DNA of 11,249 nt from Luminiphilus sp. (lineage in GTDB: Bacteria; Pseudomonadota; Gammaproteobacteria; Pseudomonadales; Halieaceae), in the NCBI GenBank assembly GCA_029251065.1, contig JAQXEB010000318.1, positions 1 to 11,249 of the forward strand, given 5' to 3'. The notes below the pieces were generated by a model. It ran no database searches and had not been told where the DNA came from. It saw only the letters and a list, made by a program, of their open reading frames with translations. Within the stretch, counting starts at the first letter, position 1. Each line of letters starts with the position of its first letter. The position numbers and the translations under genes are program-made. Shown piece after piece: positions 1 through 6,914 of this stretch.

Positions 1-1518
1 GCTTTGGGGTTTTTTGCTGGCAGCTACTTTATGAACAAAGTGGCGCGCTCGGTGGTTCATGTGGTGCGCACCGAGCTTTTTAATGTGCTGGTGCGAGTGC
101 CGAAAGCCCATATCGATCAATACTCAACCGGGGAACTTCTTTCCAAAGTTACGTTTAACGTCGAGCAGGTGAGTGGTGCCGCTTCTGATGCACTGAAGAC
201 CATTTTGCGTGAGGGTTTAACGATTGTCGCGCTGGTGTCGTACATGCTGTATCTGAACTGGGAGCTGACGGCAATTTTCTTTGTTGTGGCGCCAGCGATC
301 GGCTTGGTGGTGCAGGTTATCGGAAAACACTTCCGCCGCTACAGTCGACGAATTCAGGACTCAATGGGGTCAGTCACCGAGGTAACGGCGGAGAGCCTGG
401 CCGGGCTCGATGATATTCGAGTGTATGGTGCAACCGAGCAAATCAGTGCTCGTTTTGCCTCGGTCAGTTTGTTTAATAAACAACAGAGCTTGAAGCTGGC
501 GTTTGTCCAAGCGGTCTCAACGCCAATTATCCAGACCTTATTGGCGCTCGCTTTAGGTGCGTTATTTTGGTTCGCATTAGACCCCGAGGTCTTGTCTGAA
601 TTTAGTGCGGGGTCATTAGTTGCCTTCATCACCGCCGCCGCGCAGTTGGGGAAGCCGATACGCACACTGAGCAACATTCAGAGCATTATTCAAAAGGGTT
701 TAGCGGCAGCCGAAGATATTTTCCATCAGCTGGATACCCCGGTAGAAACGGACCAAGGACAGGTTGTCTTATCGCAGGTGGCGGGCCGCATAGAATTTGA
801 CGCCGTCGCCTTTAGATACCCCGGTGCTCTGATTGATGCCGTGCAGAACGTCTCTTTTTCGGTGGAGCCCGGTCAGACGGTTGCGGTCGTGGGGCGCTCG
901 GGCAGCGGTAAGAGCACGTTACTTAAATTGCTTGCGCGCTTTTATACACCCTCGGTGGGTCAGATTTCGCTCGACGGACAAGACATACAAGCGGTAGACC
1001 TTCAAAACTACAGGGAACAATTTGCGTTTGTACCTCAGAAAATCAATCTCTTTAGTGACACGGTGGCTGGAAATATTGCGATGGGCAACAGCGTTTCAAC
1101 CACCCTCGTAGATATTGAGAGTGCGGCACAAAAAGCTCATGCAGATCCGTTTATCCAGGAACTCAGATTGGGTTACGACACGTTAATTGGGGAGCAGGGT
1201 GTCGGCTTGTCTGGTGGTCAGCAGCAACGCATTGCGATCGCTCGGGCTCTGCTGAAGTCTGCACCAGTTCTGATTCTCGATGAGGCCACTTCGGCACTGG
1301 ATAATGAGTCAGAGGCGTTAATCCAACTGGCCTTGGAAAACTCTCGGCAGGGCAGGACGACATTTGTTGTCGCACATCGGCTATCAACCATCGAGGGCGC
1401 CGATACGGTATTGGTGATGGACGAGGGGAAAATTGTCGCGCAGGGCTCTCACTCAGAGCTTCTCGTGAATGAGCCGCTTTACAGAGCCTTGCATCAGCAC
1501 GGATTCTCGGAAGTTTGA
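1..1518 (+). CDS. msbA: Lipid A export ATP-binding/permease protein MsbA, 5'-truncated by window edge
   Basis: Homodimeric inner-membrane ABC exporter that flips lipid A-core from the cytoplasmic to the periplasmic leaflet using ATP. The reading frame is open from base 1, so the N-terminus lies outside the window; about 505 residues are visible against about 580 in E. coli MsbA, so roughly 75 are missing. The first half is membrane domain with hydrophobic segments (for example bases 220-320 and 520-650). The nucleotide-binding domain follows: Walker A GRSGSGKST (892-918), a Q-loop region reading VPQKINLFSDTV, signature LSGGQ (1207-1221), Walker B ending ILDEATSALD with the catalytic Glu at 1282-1284, and the switch His in VAHRLS (1375-1377). 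All ATPase motifs are intact. The Q-loop wording and the lpxK neighbour favour MsbA over other exporters. The stop codon overlaps the lpxK start. Confidence 0.95.
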   Translation, partial: ALGFFAGSYFMNKVARSVVHVVRTELFNVLVRVPKAHIDQYSTGELLSKVTFNVEQVSGAASDALKTILREGLTIVALVSYMLYLNWELTAIFFVVAPAIGLVVQVIGKHFRRYSRRIQDSMGSVTEVTAESLAGLDDIRVYGATEQISARFASVSLFNKQQSLKLAFVQAVSTPIIQTLLALALGALFWFALDPEVLSEFSAGSLVAFITAAAQLGKPIRTLSNIQSIIQKGLAAAEDIFHQLDTPVETDQGQVVLSQVAGRIEFDAVAFRYPGALIDAVQNVSFSVEPGQTVAVVGRSGSGKSTLLKLLARFYTPSVGQISLDGQDIQAVDLQNYREQFAFVPQKINLFSDTVAGNIAMGNSVSTTLVDIESAAQKAHADPFIQELRLGYDTLIGEQGVGLSGGQQQRIAIARALLKSAPVLILDEATSALDNESEALIQLALENSRQGRTTFVVAHRLSTIEGADTVLVMDEGKIVAQGSHSELLVNEPLYRALHQHGFSEV

Positions 1519-2528
1519 GTACCGTTCGGAACCGCATTGAGCGCTGGATTAATGCGTCGTGGTACGGCCCTTTTCAATGGACACTGATTTTCTTGCCACT
1601 CTTCCCGATTGTGTGGTCTCTGGTGTGGCTTAAACGGCGGGTCACGGCTCATAAGGCCCAGCCGATTGATCCGCGCGTGCCGGTGATTGTAGTGGGTGGG
1701 ATCACCGCTGGCGGTACGGGCAAAACGCCGTGTTTGATCGCGCTGTCGCAAACCCTTATTAAGCAGGGTTACAACGTTGGTGTTGTCAGCCGAGGCTATG
1801 GTCGTCGGTCACCGGAGACAACAGTTCTTGTTGAGGCGGCAGACAATGCCGCCGCTGTGGGTGACGAGCCTCTTTTGATCAAACGCACCGTGCCCGCGGC
1901 ACACGTGCTGGTTGCGCAGTCGCGGCAAGAGGCCGTGTTAAGACTGCTTGAGGCGGAAAGAGTCGATGTCATCCTTTCAGACGACGGATTACAACATTAC
2001 TCACTCTACAGAGACTTGGAGATTCTTGTTATGGATGCCAGCCGATCTCTGGGGAATGGATTTTTACTTCCAGTAGGTCCCCTGAGAGAGCCGCGCTCGC
2101 GTCTGGCGACCGTTGACTGTGTCTTGGTTCGTAATGGTGATGATCCGGAAACGTCATTCGTCTATGTGATCAGAGGATTTAGAAACGAGGCCAGCGGGGA
2201 GCGGTTAAGCTTAGACGCCGGTCTCGCAGCCTGGCAGGGTGCTCAAGTGGTCGCAGCCACGGGCTTAGGACAGCCTGATCAATACTTTCAGATGCTTAGC
2301 CGTAAAGGTCTGATCTTTGAGTCAGTGGCGGTTGCGGATCATGCGGTTCTTCCGATGGAAGAGATTACTGCAAATTTTTTACCTGATGTTGTACTGATTA
2401 CGGAAAAAGACGCAGTAAAACTTAAGGGTCCTGCGTGCGACAATGTGTGGGTCGTTGAAATAGAGGCGTTGTTGCCCAGTCATTTGGTCAATCAGCTTGA
2501 AAGGCTGATGGGCCAACGGGACGAGTAG
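1515..2528 (+). CDS. lpxK: Tetraacyldisaccharide 4'-kinase LpxK
   Basis: Membrane-associated kinase that phosphorylates the 4' position of the tetraacyldisaccharide to give lipid IVA, the step before Kdo transfer. It has 337 residues (E. coli: 328). A hydrophobic N-terminal segment (about residues 19-39) fits the membrane anchor. The P-loop reads GGITAGGTGKT (61-71), followed by VVSRGYG (90-96), the family-typical SDDGLQHY (155-162), a LPVGPLREP stretch (185-193) and TEKDAVK (296-302). The start is TTG at 1515, overlapping the msbA stop in the string TTGA; no ATG or GTG lies between it and the conserved region, and the N-terminal length then matches the family. A recognisable Shine-Dalgarno is weak (GGAA at about 1509), so coupling to msbA translation is likely. 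kdsB follows after 13 bases. Confidence 0.96.
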   Translation: MSTVRNRIERWINASWYGPFQWTLIFLPLFPIVWSLVWLKRRVTAHKAQPIDPRVPVIVVGGITAGGTGKTPCLIALSQTLIKQGYNVGVVSRGYGRRSPETTVLVEAADNAAAVGDEPLLIKRTVPAAHVLVAQSRQEAVLRLLEAERVDVILSDDGLQHYSLYRDLEILVMDASRSLGNGFLLPVGPLREPRSRLATVDCVLVRNGDDPETSFVYVIRGFRNEASGERLSLDAGLAAWQGAQVVAATGLGQPDQYFQMLSRKGLIFESVAVADHAVLPMEEITANFLPDVVLITEKDAVKLKGPACDNVWVVEIEALLPSHLVNQLERLMGQRDE

Positions 2529-2541
2529 AAAGGAGCTTCCC

Positions 2542-3282
2542 ATGTACCACATCGTTATTCCAGCTCGCTACGGCTCAACCCGTCTTCCCGCAAAGGCACT
2601 CGCTGATATTAATGGTAAACCCTTGGTGTATTGGGTGTGGCGGCGTGCACTGGCGAGCAGCGCACTGTCGGTAACGGTTGCTACCGATGATTCGCGAATC
2701 TTCGACGCACTCGCAACGCATGGTGCGGAGGTCGTAATGACGGACACAGCGCACCCTTCAGGCACCGATCGCCTTGCTGAGGTTGCTCGACTCAAGGACT
2801 GGTCGTTGGACACGATTATCGTCAACCTACAGGGCGACGAGCCACTGATGCCGATTGCGAACTTGGAGCAGGTGTCCGATTTGTTAGCGCGCTATAAGAG
2901 TGCCTCTATTGCGACGCTATATGAGCCGATTGTCTCTAGGGAGCAGTTCGTGGATGCGTCGGTCGTAAAGGTGGTGGGTGATGCATCGGGGCGCGCGCAA
3001 TACTTTTCACGTGCGCCGATACCGCACGTCCGCGACCCGCTGGGCGAAACGTGCCCGCACGATGCACGACGGCATATAGGACTGTACGCTTATCGAGTCA
3101 GTTATCTCGAAGATTTTGCGCGACAACCGGTTGCACCGTATGAACACCTAGAGTCGCTGGAGCAGTTACGAGCGCTGCACTGTGGACACGAAATTCGGAT
3201 TGCCCAAGCCTGTGAGGTGGTCCCCGCGGGGGTCGATACGCCGGCTGATCTCGAAGCAGTCAGAGCCTTGATGGCGACGTAA
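2542..3282 (+). CDS. kdsB: 3-deoxy-manno-octulosonate cytidylyltransferase (CMP-Kdo synthetase) KdsB
   Basis: Cytosolic enzyme that activates Kdo with CTP to CMP-Kdo, the donor used by Kdo transferase on lipid IVA. It has 246 residues, almost the E. coli length (248). The nucleotide-binding start IPARYGSTRLPAK (6-18) is intact, with VATDD (46-50), HPSGTDRLAEV (71-81), the metal-binding Asp99 in LQGDEP, SRAPIP (156-161), HIGLYAYR (178-185), the LESLEQLR stretch (203-210), and the second metal-site Asp232 in GVDTPADLE. The ATG has a good ribosome binding site, AGGAG at 2531-2535, the only strong one in the first four genes. Its stop and the murB start share one base (TAATG). The Trm112-like small gene that sits before kdsB in E. 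coli (ycaR) and Pseudomonas is absent here. Confidence 0.97.
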   Translation: MYHIVIPARYGSTRLPAKALADINGKPLVYWVWRRALASSALSVTVATDDSRIFDALATHGAEVVMTDTAHPSGTDRLAEVARLKDWSLDTIIVNLQGDEPLMPIANLEQVSDLLARYKSASIATLYEPIVSREQFVDASVVKVVGDASGRAQYFSRAPIPHVRDPLGETCPHDARRHIGLYAYRVSYLEDFARQPVAPYEHLESLEQLRALHCGHEIRIAQACEVVPAGVDTPADLEAVRALMAT

Positions 3283-4307
3283 TGACGATCCAAAAACTCG
3301 TTCAATTAAGATCGTTTAATACGCTGAGATTAACGTCGGTTGCGGAGTTCTTTGTGCGCGCCTCCTCATCTGAGGGTGTGCTGGAGGCCTTGCACGTGGC
3401 CCGGGCAAAGAATCTCTGTGTTCGGGCGATTGGAGGTGGCAGCAACGTCATTTTGCCGCCTAAGCTGTCAGGGCTGACGCTGAATGTGGCGTTAAAAGGC
3501 CGCACTGTGGTGTCTCAGAGTGCGGAAGAGGCCATTGTCCGAGTTTATGCGGGGGAAGACTGGCACGAGGCGGTCGTTTGGGCCCACGAGCTTGGTTTAT
3601 ACGGGCTTGAAAAGCTTGCCTTGATACCGGGGAGCGTTGGCGCCGCCCCTGTTCAGAATATTGGCGCCTATGGTGCTGAAGTGGCAGAGCGTATAGAGCG
3701 ACTGCAAGTCGTTCATAGAAGGACATCAGAGGTCCTTTGGCTGGCTAAATCGGCCTGCAACTTTGCGTACAGGGACAGTTTTTTTAAATCAAGCGAAGGA
3801 CGTGAGTGGATTATCACTGCGGTTGAGCTCAGGCTAAGTAAATTATCGATCACGAATATCACCTATCCGGCGCTGATCGAAGAACTGGGTTCGCGGCAGG
3901 TGGCAGCTAGCGAGGTTATGAACGCAGTCATTAAAATTCGGCGCTCTAAACTCCCTGACACACAGCTCGAACCCAATGCAGGCAGCTTTTTTAAGAATCC
4001 AGTGGTGACTCAAGAAAAAGCTAATCAGCTGAAGGAGCGGTATCCGAAACTGCCCCAGTATCCTCTTGATGACGGCCGGGTGAAATTATCCGCAGCGTGG
4101 ATGATTGACGCGCTAAATTGGCGTGGACAGTCAGAGCAGGGGGTGTGTGTGTCTGAAAAACATGCGCTGGTTATTGTTAACCTCACTGCCAAAAAAAGCC
4201 ACCAAGTTATTGAATTTGCAGTTAAAGTGAGTAGCTCGGTGAGCGAAGAGTTTGGTGTGCAGTTGCACCTGGAGCCAGAGCAGGTGGCGGGCAATGAGTA
4301 CTACTGA
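3282..4307 (+). CDS. murB: UDP-N-acetylenolpyruvoylglucosamine reductase MurB (type I)
   Basis: Cytosolic FAD enzyme that reduces UDP-GlcNAc-enolpyruvate with NADPH to UDP-MurNAc, the second committed step of peptidoglycan precursor synthesis. It has 341 residues (E. coli: 342). The FAD-binding core shows IGGGSNVIL (50-58), IPGSVGAAPVQNIGAYG (115-131) and the catalytic stretch AYRDS with Tyr163 and Arg164. The general acid Ser235 lies in NAGSFFKNP and the C-terminal Glu331 in HLEPE, corresponding to the E. coli Ser229/Glu325 pair. The YRDS loop and C-terminal layout are those of type I (E. coli-like) MurB. ATG 3282 shares its A with the kdsB stop and has no clear ribosome binding site of its own, so translational coupling is inferred. 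uvrC starts 14 bases before this gene ends. Confidence 0.97.
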   Translation: MTIQKLVQLRSFNTLRLTSVAEFFVRASSSEGVLEALHVARAKNLCVRAIGGGSNVILPPKLSGLTLNVALKGRTVVSQSAEEAIVRVYAGEDWHEAVVWAHELGLYGLEKLALIPGSVGAAPVQNIGAYGAEVAERIERLQVVHRRTSEVLWLAKSACNFAYRDSFFKSSEGREWIITAVELRLSKLSITNITYPALIEELGSRQVAASEVMNAVIKIRRSKLPDTQLEPNAGSFFKNPVVTQEKANQLKERYPKLPQYPLDDGRVKLSAAWMIDALNWRGQSEQGVCVSEKHALVIVNLTAKKSHQVIEFAVKVSSSVSEEFGVQLHLEPEQVAGNEYY

Positions 4308-6126
4308 TTTTGACTCGGAGTCGTTTCTTAAACAGCTGACCACACGGCCGGGTGTCTACCAAATGTACGACACAGCGGGTGGCCTTTTGTACGTCGGAAA
4401 GGCTAAAAACCTTAAAAATCGGGTGACAAGCTACTTTAGAGCGAGCGGTCTTTCTGCCAAAACGATGGCTCTGGTCTCGCGGATAAACGATATTCAGGTG
4501 ACGGTTACGACGACTGAACGCGATGCCTTACTTCTCGAACATAATCTCATTAAGGAATATCACCCGCCCTACAATATCTTGCTTAAGGACGATAAGTCGT
4601 ATCCGTACATTTATCTTTCAGCGGAAGATAAATGGCCTAAGTTAGCGTTTCATCGGGGTCCAAAGCGCCGAAAGGGAGACTATTTTGGACCCTACCCGAG
4701 TGCGGCAGCGGTGCGCTCAACACTGCACCTGATGCAAAAAGTATTTAAGGTGCGGCAGTGTGAAGAATCTTATTTCCGTAACCGGTCTCGGCCTTGCCTT
4801 CAGTATCAGATTGGACGCTGCTCCGGTCCTTGTGTCGGCTTAGTCAGTGACGCGGATTACGAAAAGCAGGTCGAGAACTCGGCGTTATTTTTAAGCGGGA
4901 AGTCGCAAAAAGTGATGAAGCGCCTGGCCGATGATATGGAGGACGCCGCAGCGGTCCTCGAATTTGAAAAGGCGGCGGAATTGCGCGACCAGCTGCAGCA
5001 GCTTCAGGAGGTACAGTCAACACAAGGAATTGAAGGGTCGCGCGGTGAGCTGGACCTTTTAGCGGTAAGACAAGCCCACGGTCAAGCGTGTATTCAAGTC
5101 TTGTTTGTGCGCGAAGGAAGGGTGCTCGGCTCGCGAACGTATTACCCGACAACACGGCTTGACGAGGACGAAACCTCCGTCCTTGACGCCTTTATGCCCC
5201 AGTTTTACCTGTCAGGACGACAGACGATTCCGCAAGAAATTGTGGTCAGTCACAAGCCCAACGACGCCACGCTGTTGTGTGATACGTTGATGGAGCAGAG
5301 CAAGCGTAAGGTGGTCATAAAAACTCAGGTCAGAGATGCGCGAGCGCGCTGGCTTCAGTTGGCAAAACAAACGGCCGAGACTAATTTGGAGTCGTTTTTG
5401 AGCGGCAAACACACCATGGCTGGGCGCTTAGAGGCGCTCAGACGCGAGTTAGATCTTGATCTGCCACCCGTCCGCATGGAGTGCTTTGATATTAGCCACA
5501 GCTCGGGAGAAGCCACGGTGGCCTCGTGTGTGGTTTTTGACAGTAATGGCGCAAGAAAGGCGGACTATCGGACATTCAATATCGAAGGAATTACCGGTGG
5601 TGACGACTACGCAGCAATGCAGCAGGCACTCGAGCGGCGCTATCGCCGGTTATCCAAAGGAGAAGGTGTACTGCCCGACATTTTGTTTATTGACGGCGGA
5701 AAGGGGCAGGTGTCGCAGGCTCGGCAAGTGCTCGAACAGTTCGAGCTCAATACAGTCAAGATTGTGGGTATCGCGAAAGGTACAACGCGTAAAGCCGGGT
5801 TTGAGACGCTCATTGATGGCGATACGGGCGCGGAGAGTCAGTTGCGAGGCGATAATCCTGCGCTACACCTTATCCAGCAGATCCGCGACGAGGCACACCG
5901 ATTTGCGATCAGCGGTCATCGCGGTCGACGCTCAAAAGCCCGCAAGCAGTCTGCGCTGGAAGGCGTATCGGGCGTGGGTTCAAAGCGGCGTAGAGATCTG
6001 CTTCGCCACTTTGGTAGTATCCGAGGGGTGGAAAATGCCTCGGTCGATGAGATCTGTAAAGTCGAAGGGATTAATGCGACGCTCGCTCAGAGCATTTATG
6101 ATCACCTCCATACCGTAGAACAGTAA
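4294..6126 (+). CDS. uvrC: UvrABC excision nuclease subunit C
   Basis: Dual-incision endonuclease of nucleotide excision repair, recruited by UvrB to cut 3' and then 5' of the lesion. With ATG 4294 the protein is 610 residues, the same as E. coli UvrC. An in-frame GTG at 4252 would add 14 unconserved residues; ATG 4294 has AGGTGG six bases upstream and is preferred. The GIY-YIG nuclease domain spans about 18-95 (GVY at 20-22, YVG at 33-35, Arg43). Four cysteines (156, 168, 176, 180) have the same spacing as those proposed to bind an iron-sulfur cluster in E. coli UvrC. The UVR helix that contacts UvrB is about 205-240. The RNase H-like 5' nuclease has Asp399 (CFDISH), Asp467 (FIDGGKGQ) and His535 (DEAHRFAI). 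Two helix-hairpin-helix motifs lie at about 553-608. The gene overlaps murB by 14 bases. Confidence 0.98.
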   Translation: MSTTDFDSESFLKQLTTRPGVYQMYDTAGGLLYVGKAKNLKNRVTSYFRASGLSAKTMALVSRINDIQVTVTTTERDALLLEHNLIKEYHPPYNILLKDDKSYPYIYLSAEDKWPKLAFHRGPKRRKGDYFGPYPSAAAVRSTLHLMQKVFKVRQCEESYFRNRSRPCLQYQIGRCSGPCVGLVSDADYEKQVENSALFLSGKSQKVMKRLADDMEDAAAVLEFEKAAELRDQLQQLQEVQSTQGIEGSRGELDLLAVRQAHGQACIQVLFVREGRVLGSRTYYPTTRLDEDETSVLDAFMPQFYLSGRQTIPQEIVVSHKPNDATLLCDTLMEQSKRKVVIKTQVRDARARWLQLAKQTAETNLESFLSGKHTMAGRLEALRRELDLDLPPVRMECFDISHSSGEATVASCVVFDSNGARKADYRTFNIEGITGGDDYAAMQQALERRYRRLSKGEGVLPDILFIDGGKGQVSQARQVLEQFELNTVKIVGIAKGTTRKAGFETLIDGDTGAESQLRGDNPALHLIQQIRDEAHRFAISGHRGRRSKARKQSALEGVSGVGSKRRRDLLRHFGSIRGVENASVDEICKVEGINATLAQSIYDHLHTVEQ

Positions 6127-6140
6127 CCCCCGGAGTCGCA

Positions 6141-6716
6141 GTGAACTGGAACCTACCCAATATTCTCACCCTCACACGTGTGCTCTGTATCCCACTGTTG
6201 GTGGCCGTCTTTTATTTTGCAGGGCCCTTCGCGGGGCCCGCTGCGGCCGTTATTTTTGTTTTAGCTGCAATTACCGACTGGCTTGATGGTTGGTTGGCTC
6301 GGTTGTTAAAACAAGAAAGTGAGTTTGGCGCCTTTCTGGACCCCGTTGCGGATAAGCTGATCGTTGCCACTGCCTTGGTGTTGCTCGTCGACCACTATGA
6401 TTCGATCTGGCTGACGTTGTCGGCGATCGTCATTATTGGTCGGGAGATCCTCGTCAGTGCGCTCAGAGAGTGGATGGCGCGGCGCGGGCAAAGTCAGTCG
6501 GTGGCAGTCACGCTAATGGGGAAGTTAAAGACCACGTTACAGATGATCGCGATCATCCTATTGCTGTGGCGCATGGGGGAGCCGTATTCCGACTATCTAC
6601 TTCAGTTGGGCTTAGGGAGTCTTGCGGTTGCCGTAGTGTTAACGCTTTGGTCGATGTGGAATTACCTCAGGGCGATGTTGAGTGCGCCCGATGCGAGAGA
6701 TGACGAACGCGCTTGA
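6141..6716 (+). CDS. pgsA: CDP-diacylglycerol--glycerol-3-phosphate 3-phosphatidyltransferase PgsA
   Basis: Inner-membrane enzyme that makes phosphatidylglycerolphosphate from CDP-diacylglycerol and glycerol-3-phosphate, the committed step to phosphatidylglycerol and cardiolipin. It has 191 residues (E. coli: 182). The CDP-alcohol phosphotransferase signature is complete: Asp46, Asp49-Gly50, Ala53-Arg54, Gly63, Asp67 and Asp71. Hydrophobic stretches at about 13-45, 73-83, 91-106, 131-145 and 155-172 fit the polytopic fold. The start is GTG 6141 with GGAG at 6132-6135; the protein then begins MNWNLPNILTLTR, the usual family opening. It follows uvrC by 14 bases, the same order as in E. coli and Pseudomonas. 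Its stop codon lies inside the -35 box proposed for the downstream tRNA. Confidence 0.97.
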   Translation: MNWNLPNILTLTRVLCIPLLVAVFYFAGPFAGPAAAVIFVLAAITDWLDGWLARLLKQESEFGAFLDPVADKLIVATALVLLVDHYDSIWLTLSAIVIIGREILVSALREWMARRGQSQSVAVTLMGKLKTTLQMIAIILLLWRMGEPYSDYLLQLGLGSLAVAVVLTLWSMWNYLRAMLSAPDARDDERA

Positions 6717-6740
6717 CCGCTACTGAGGGGAGGCTACACT
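6713..6740 (+). promoter_or_regulatory. Sigma-70 type promoter for tRNA-Gly
   Basis: A -35 box TTGACC (6713-6718) and a -10 box TACACT (6735-6740) are separated by 16 bases. The expected start of transcription is near 6747, only a few bases before the mature tRNA 5' end at 6750. The -35 box includes the pgsA stop codon (6714-6716). This is read directly from the sequence; promoter activity is inferred. The tRNA may also be transcribed by readthrough from pgsA. Confidence 0.6.
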
Positions 6741-6749
6741 TGAACGTAA

Positions 6750-6825
6750 GCGGGAATAGCTCAGTTGGTAGAGCGCAACCTTGCCAAGGTTGAGGTCGCG
6801 AGTTCGAATCTCGTTTCCCGCTCCA
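6750..6825 (+). tRNA. tRNA-Gly (anticodon GCC)
   Basis: The 76-base cloverleaf is complete. The acceptor stem GCGGGAA pairs over seven bases with TTCCCGC, the D stem is GCTC/GAGC, the anticodon stem is CAACC/GGTTG with loop TTGCCAA (anticodon GCC), the variable loop is AGGTC, and the T stem GCGAG/CTCGT carries TTCGAAT in its loop. The discriminator is T, as usual for bacterial tRNA-Gly, and the 3' CCA is encoded. It reads glycine codons GGC and GGT. Position after pgsA matches glyW in E. coli; the tRNA-Cys and tRNA-Leu that follow glyW there do not occur in the 89 bases before the next gene. Confidence 0.98.
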
Positions 6826-6841
6826 CACTCCACACTCCACA
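6821..6841 (+). repeat. Three tandem copies of CTCCACA at the tRNA-Gly 3' end
   Basis: Three perfect 7-base copies lie at 6821-6827, 6828-6834 and 6835-6841. The first copy starts with the last acceptor-stem base, the discriminator and the CCA of the tRNA, so the extra copies repeat the tRNA terminus outwards. Replication slippage is the simplest origin; a processing or integration-related origin is only speculation. Confidence 0.85.
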
Positions 6842-6914
6842 GTCAGGCGATTGCCGCTTCTGCAAACTCTGTTCCTGAGTTGATTAAGCAGGTACACAAT
6901 GAACTTGTCTTCAC

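Noticed and set aside
5456..6118. Long plus-strand frame of 220 codons inside uvrC
   Set aside because: It is a frame shadow of uvrC, whose own frame is intact with all catalytic residues; the peptide has no recognisable domain.
6870..6896. Imperfect stem (TGT-CCTG with CAGG-ACA around a T/T mismatch) between the convergent tRNA and hydrolase
   Set aside because: Short, with a mismatch and no T-tract on either side, so a terminator cannot be supported.
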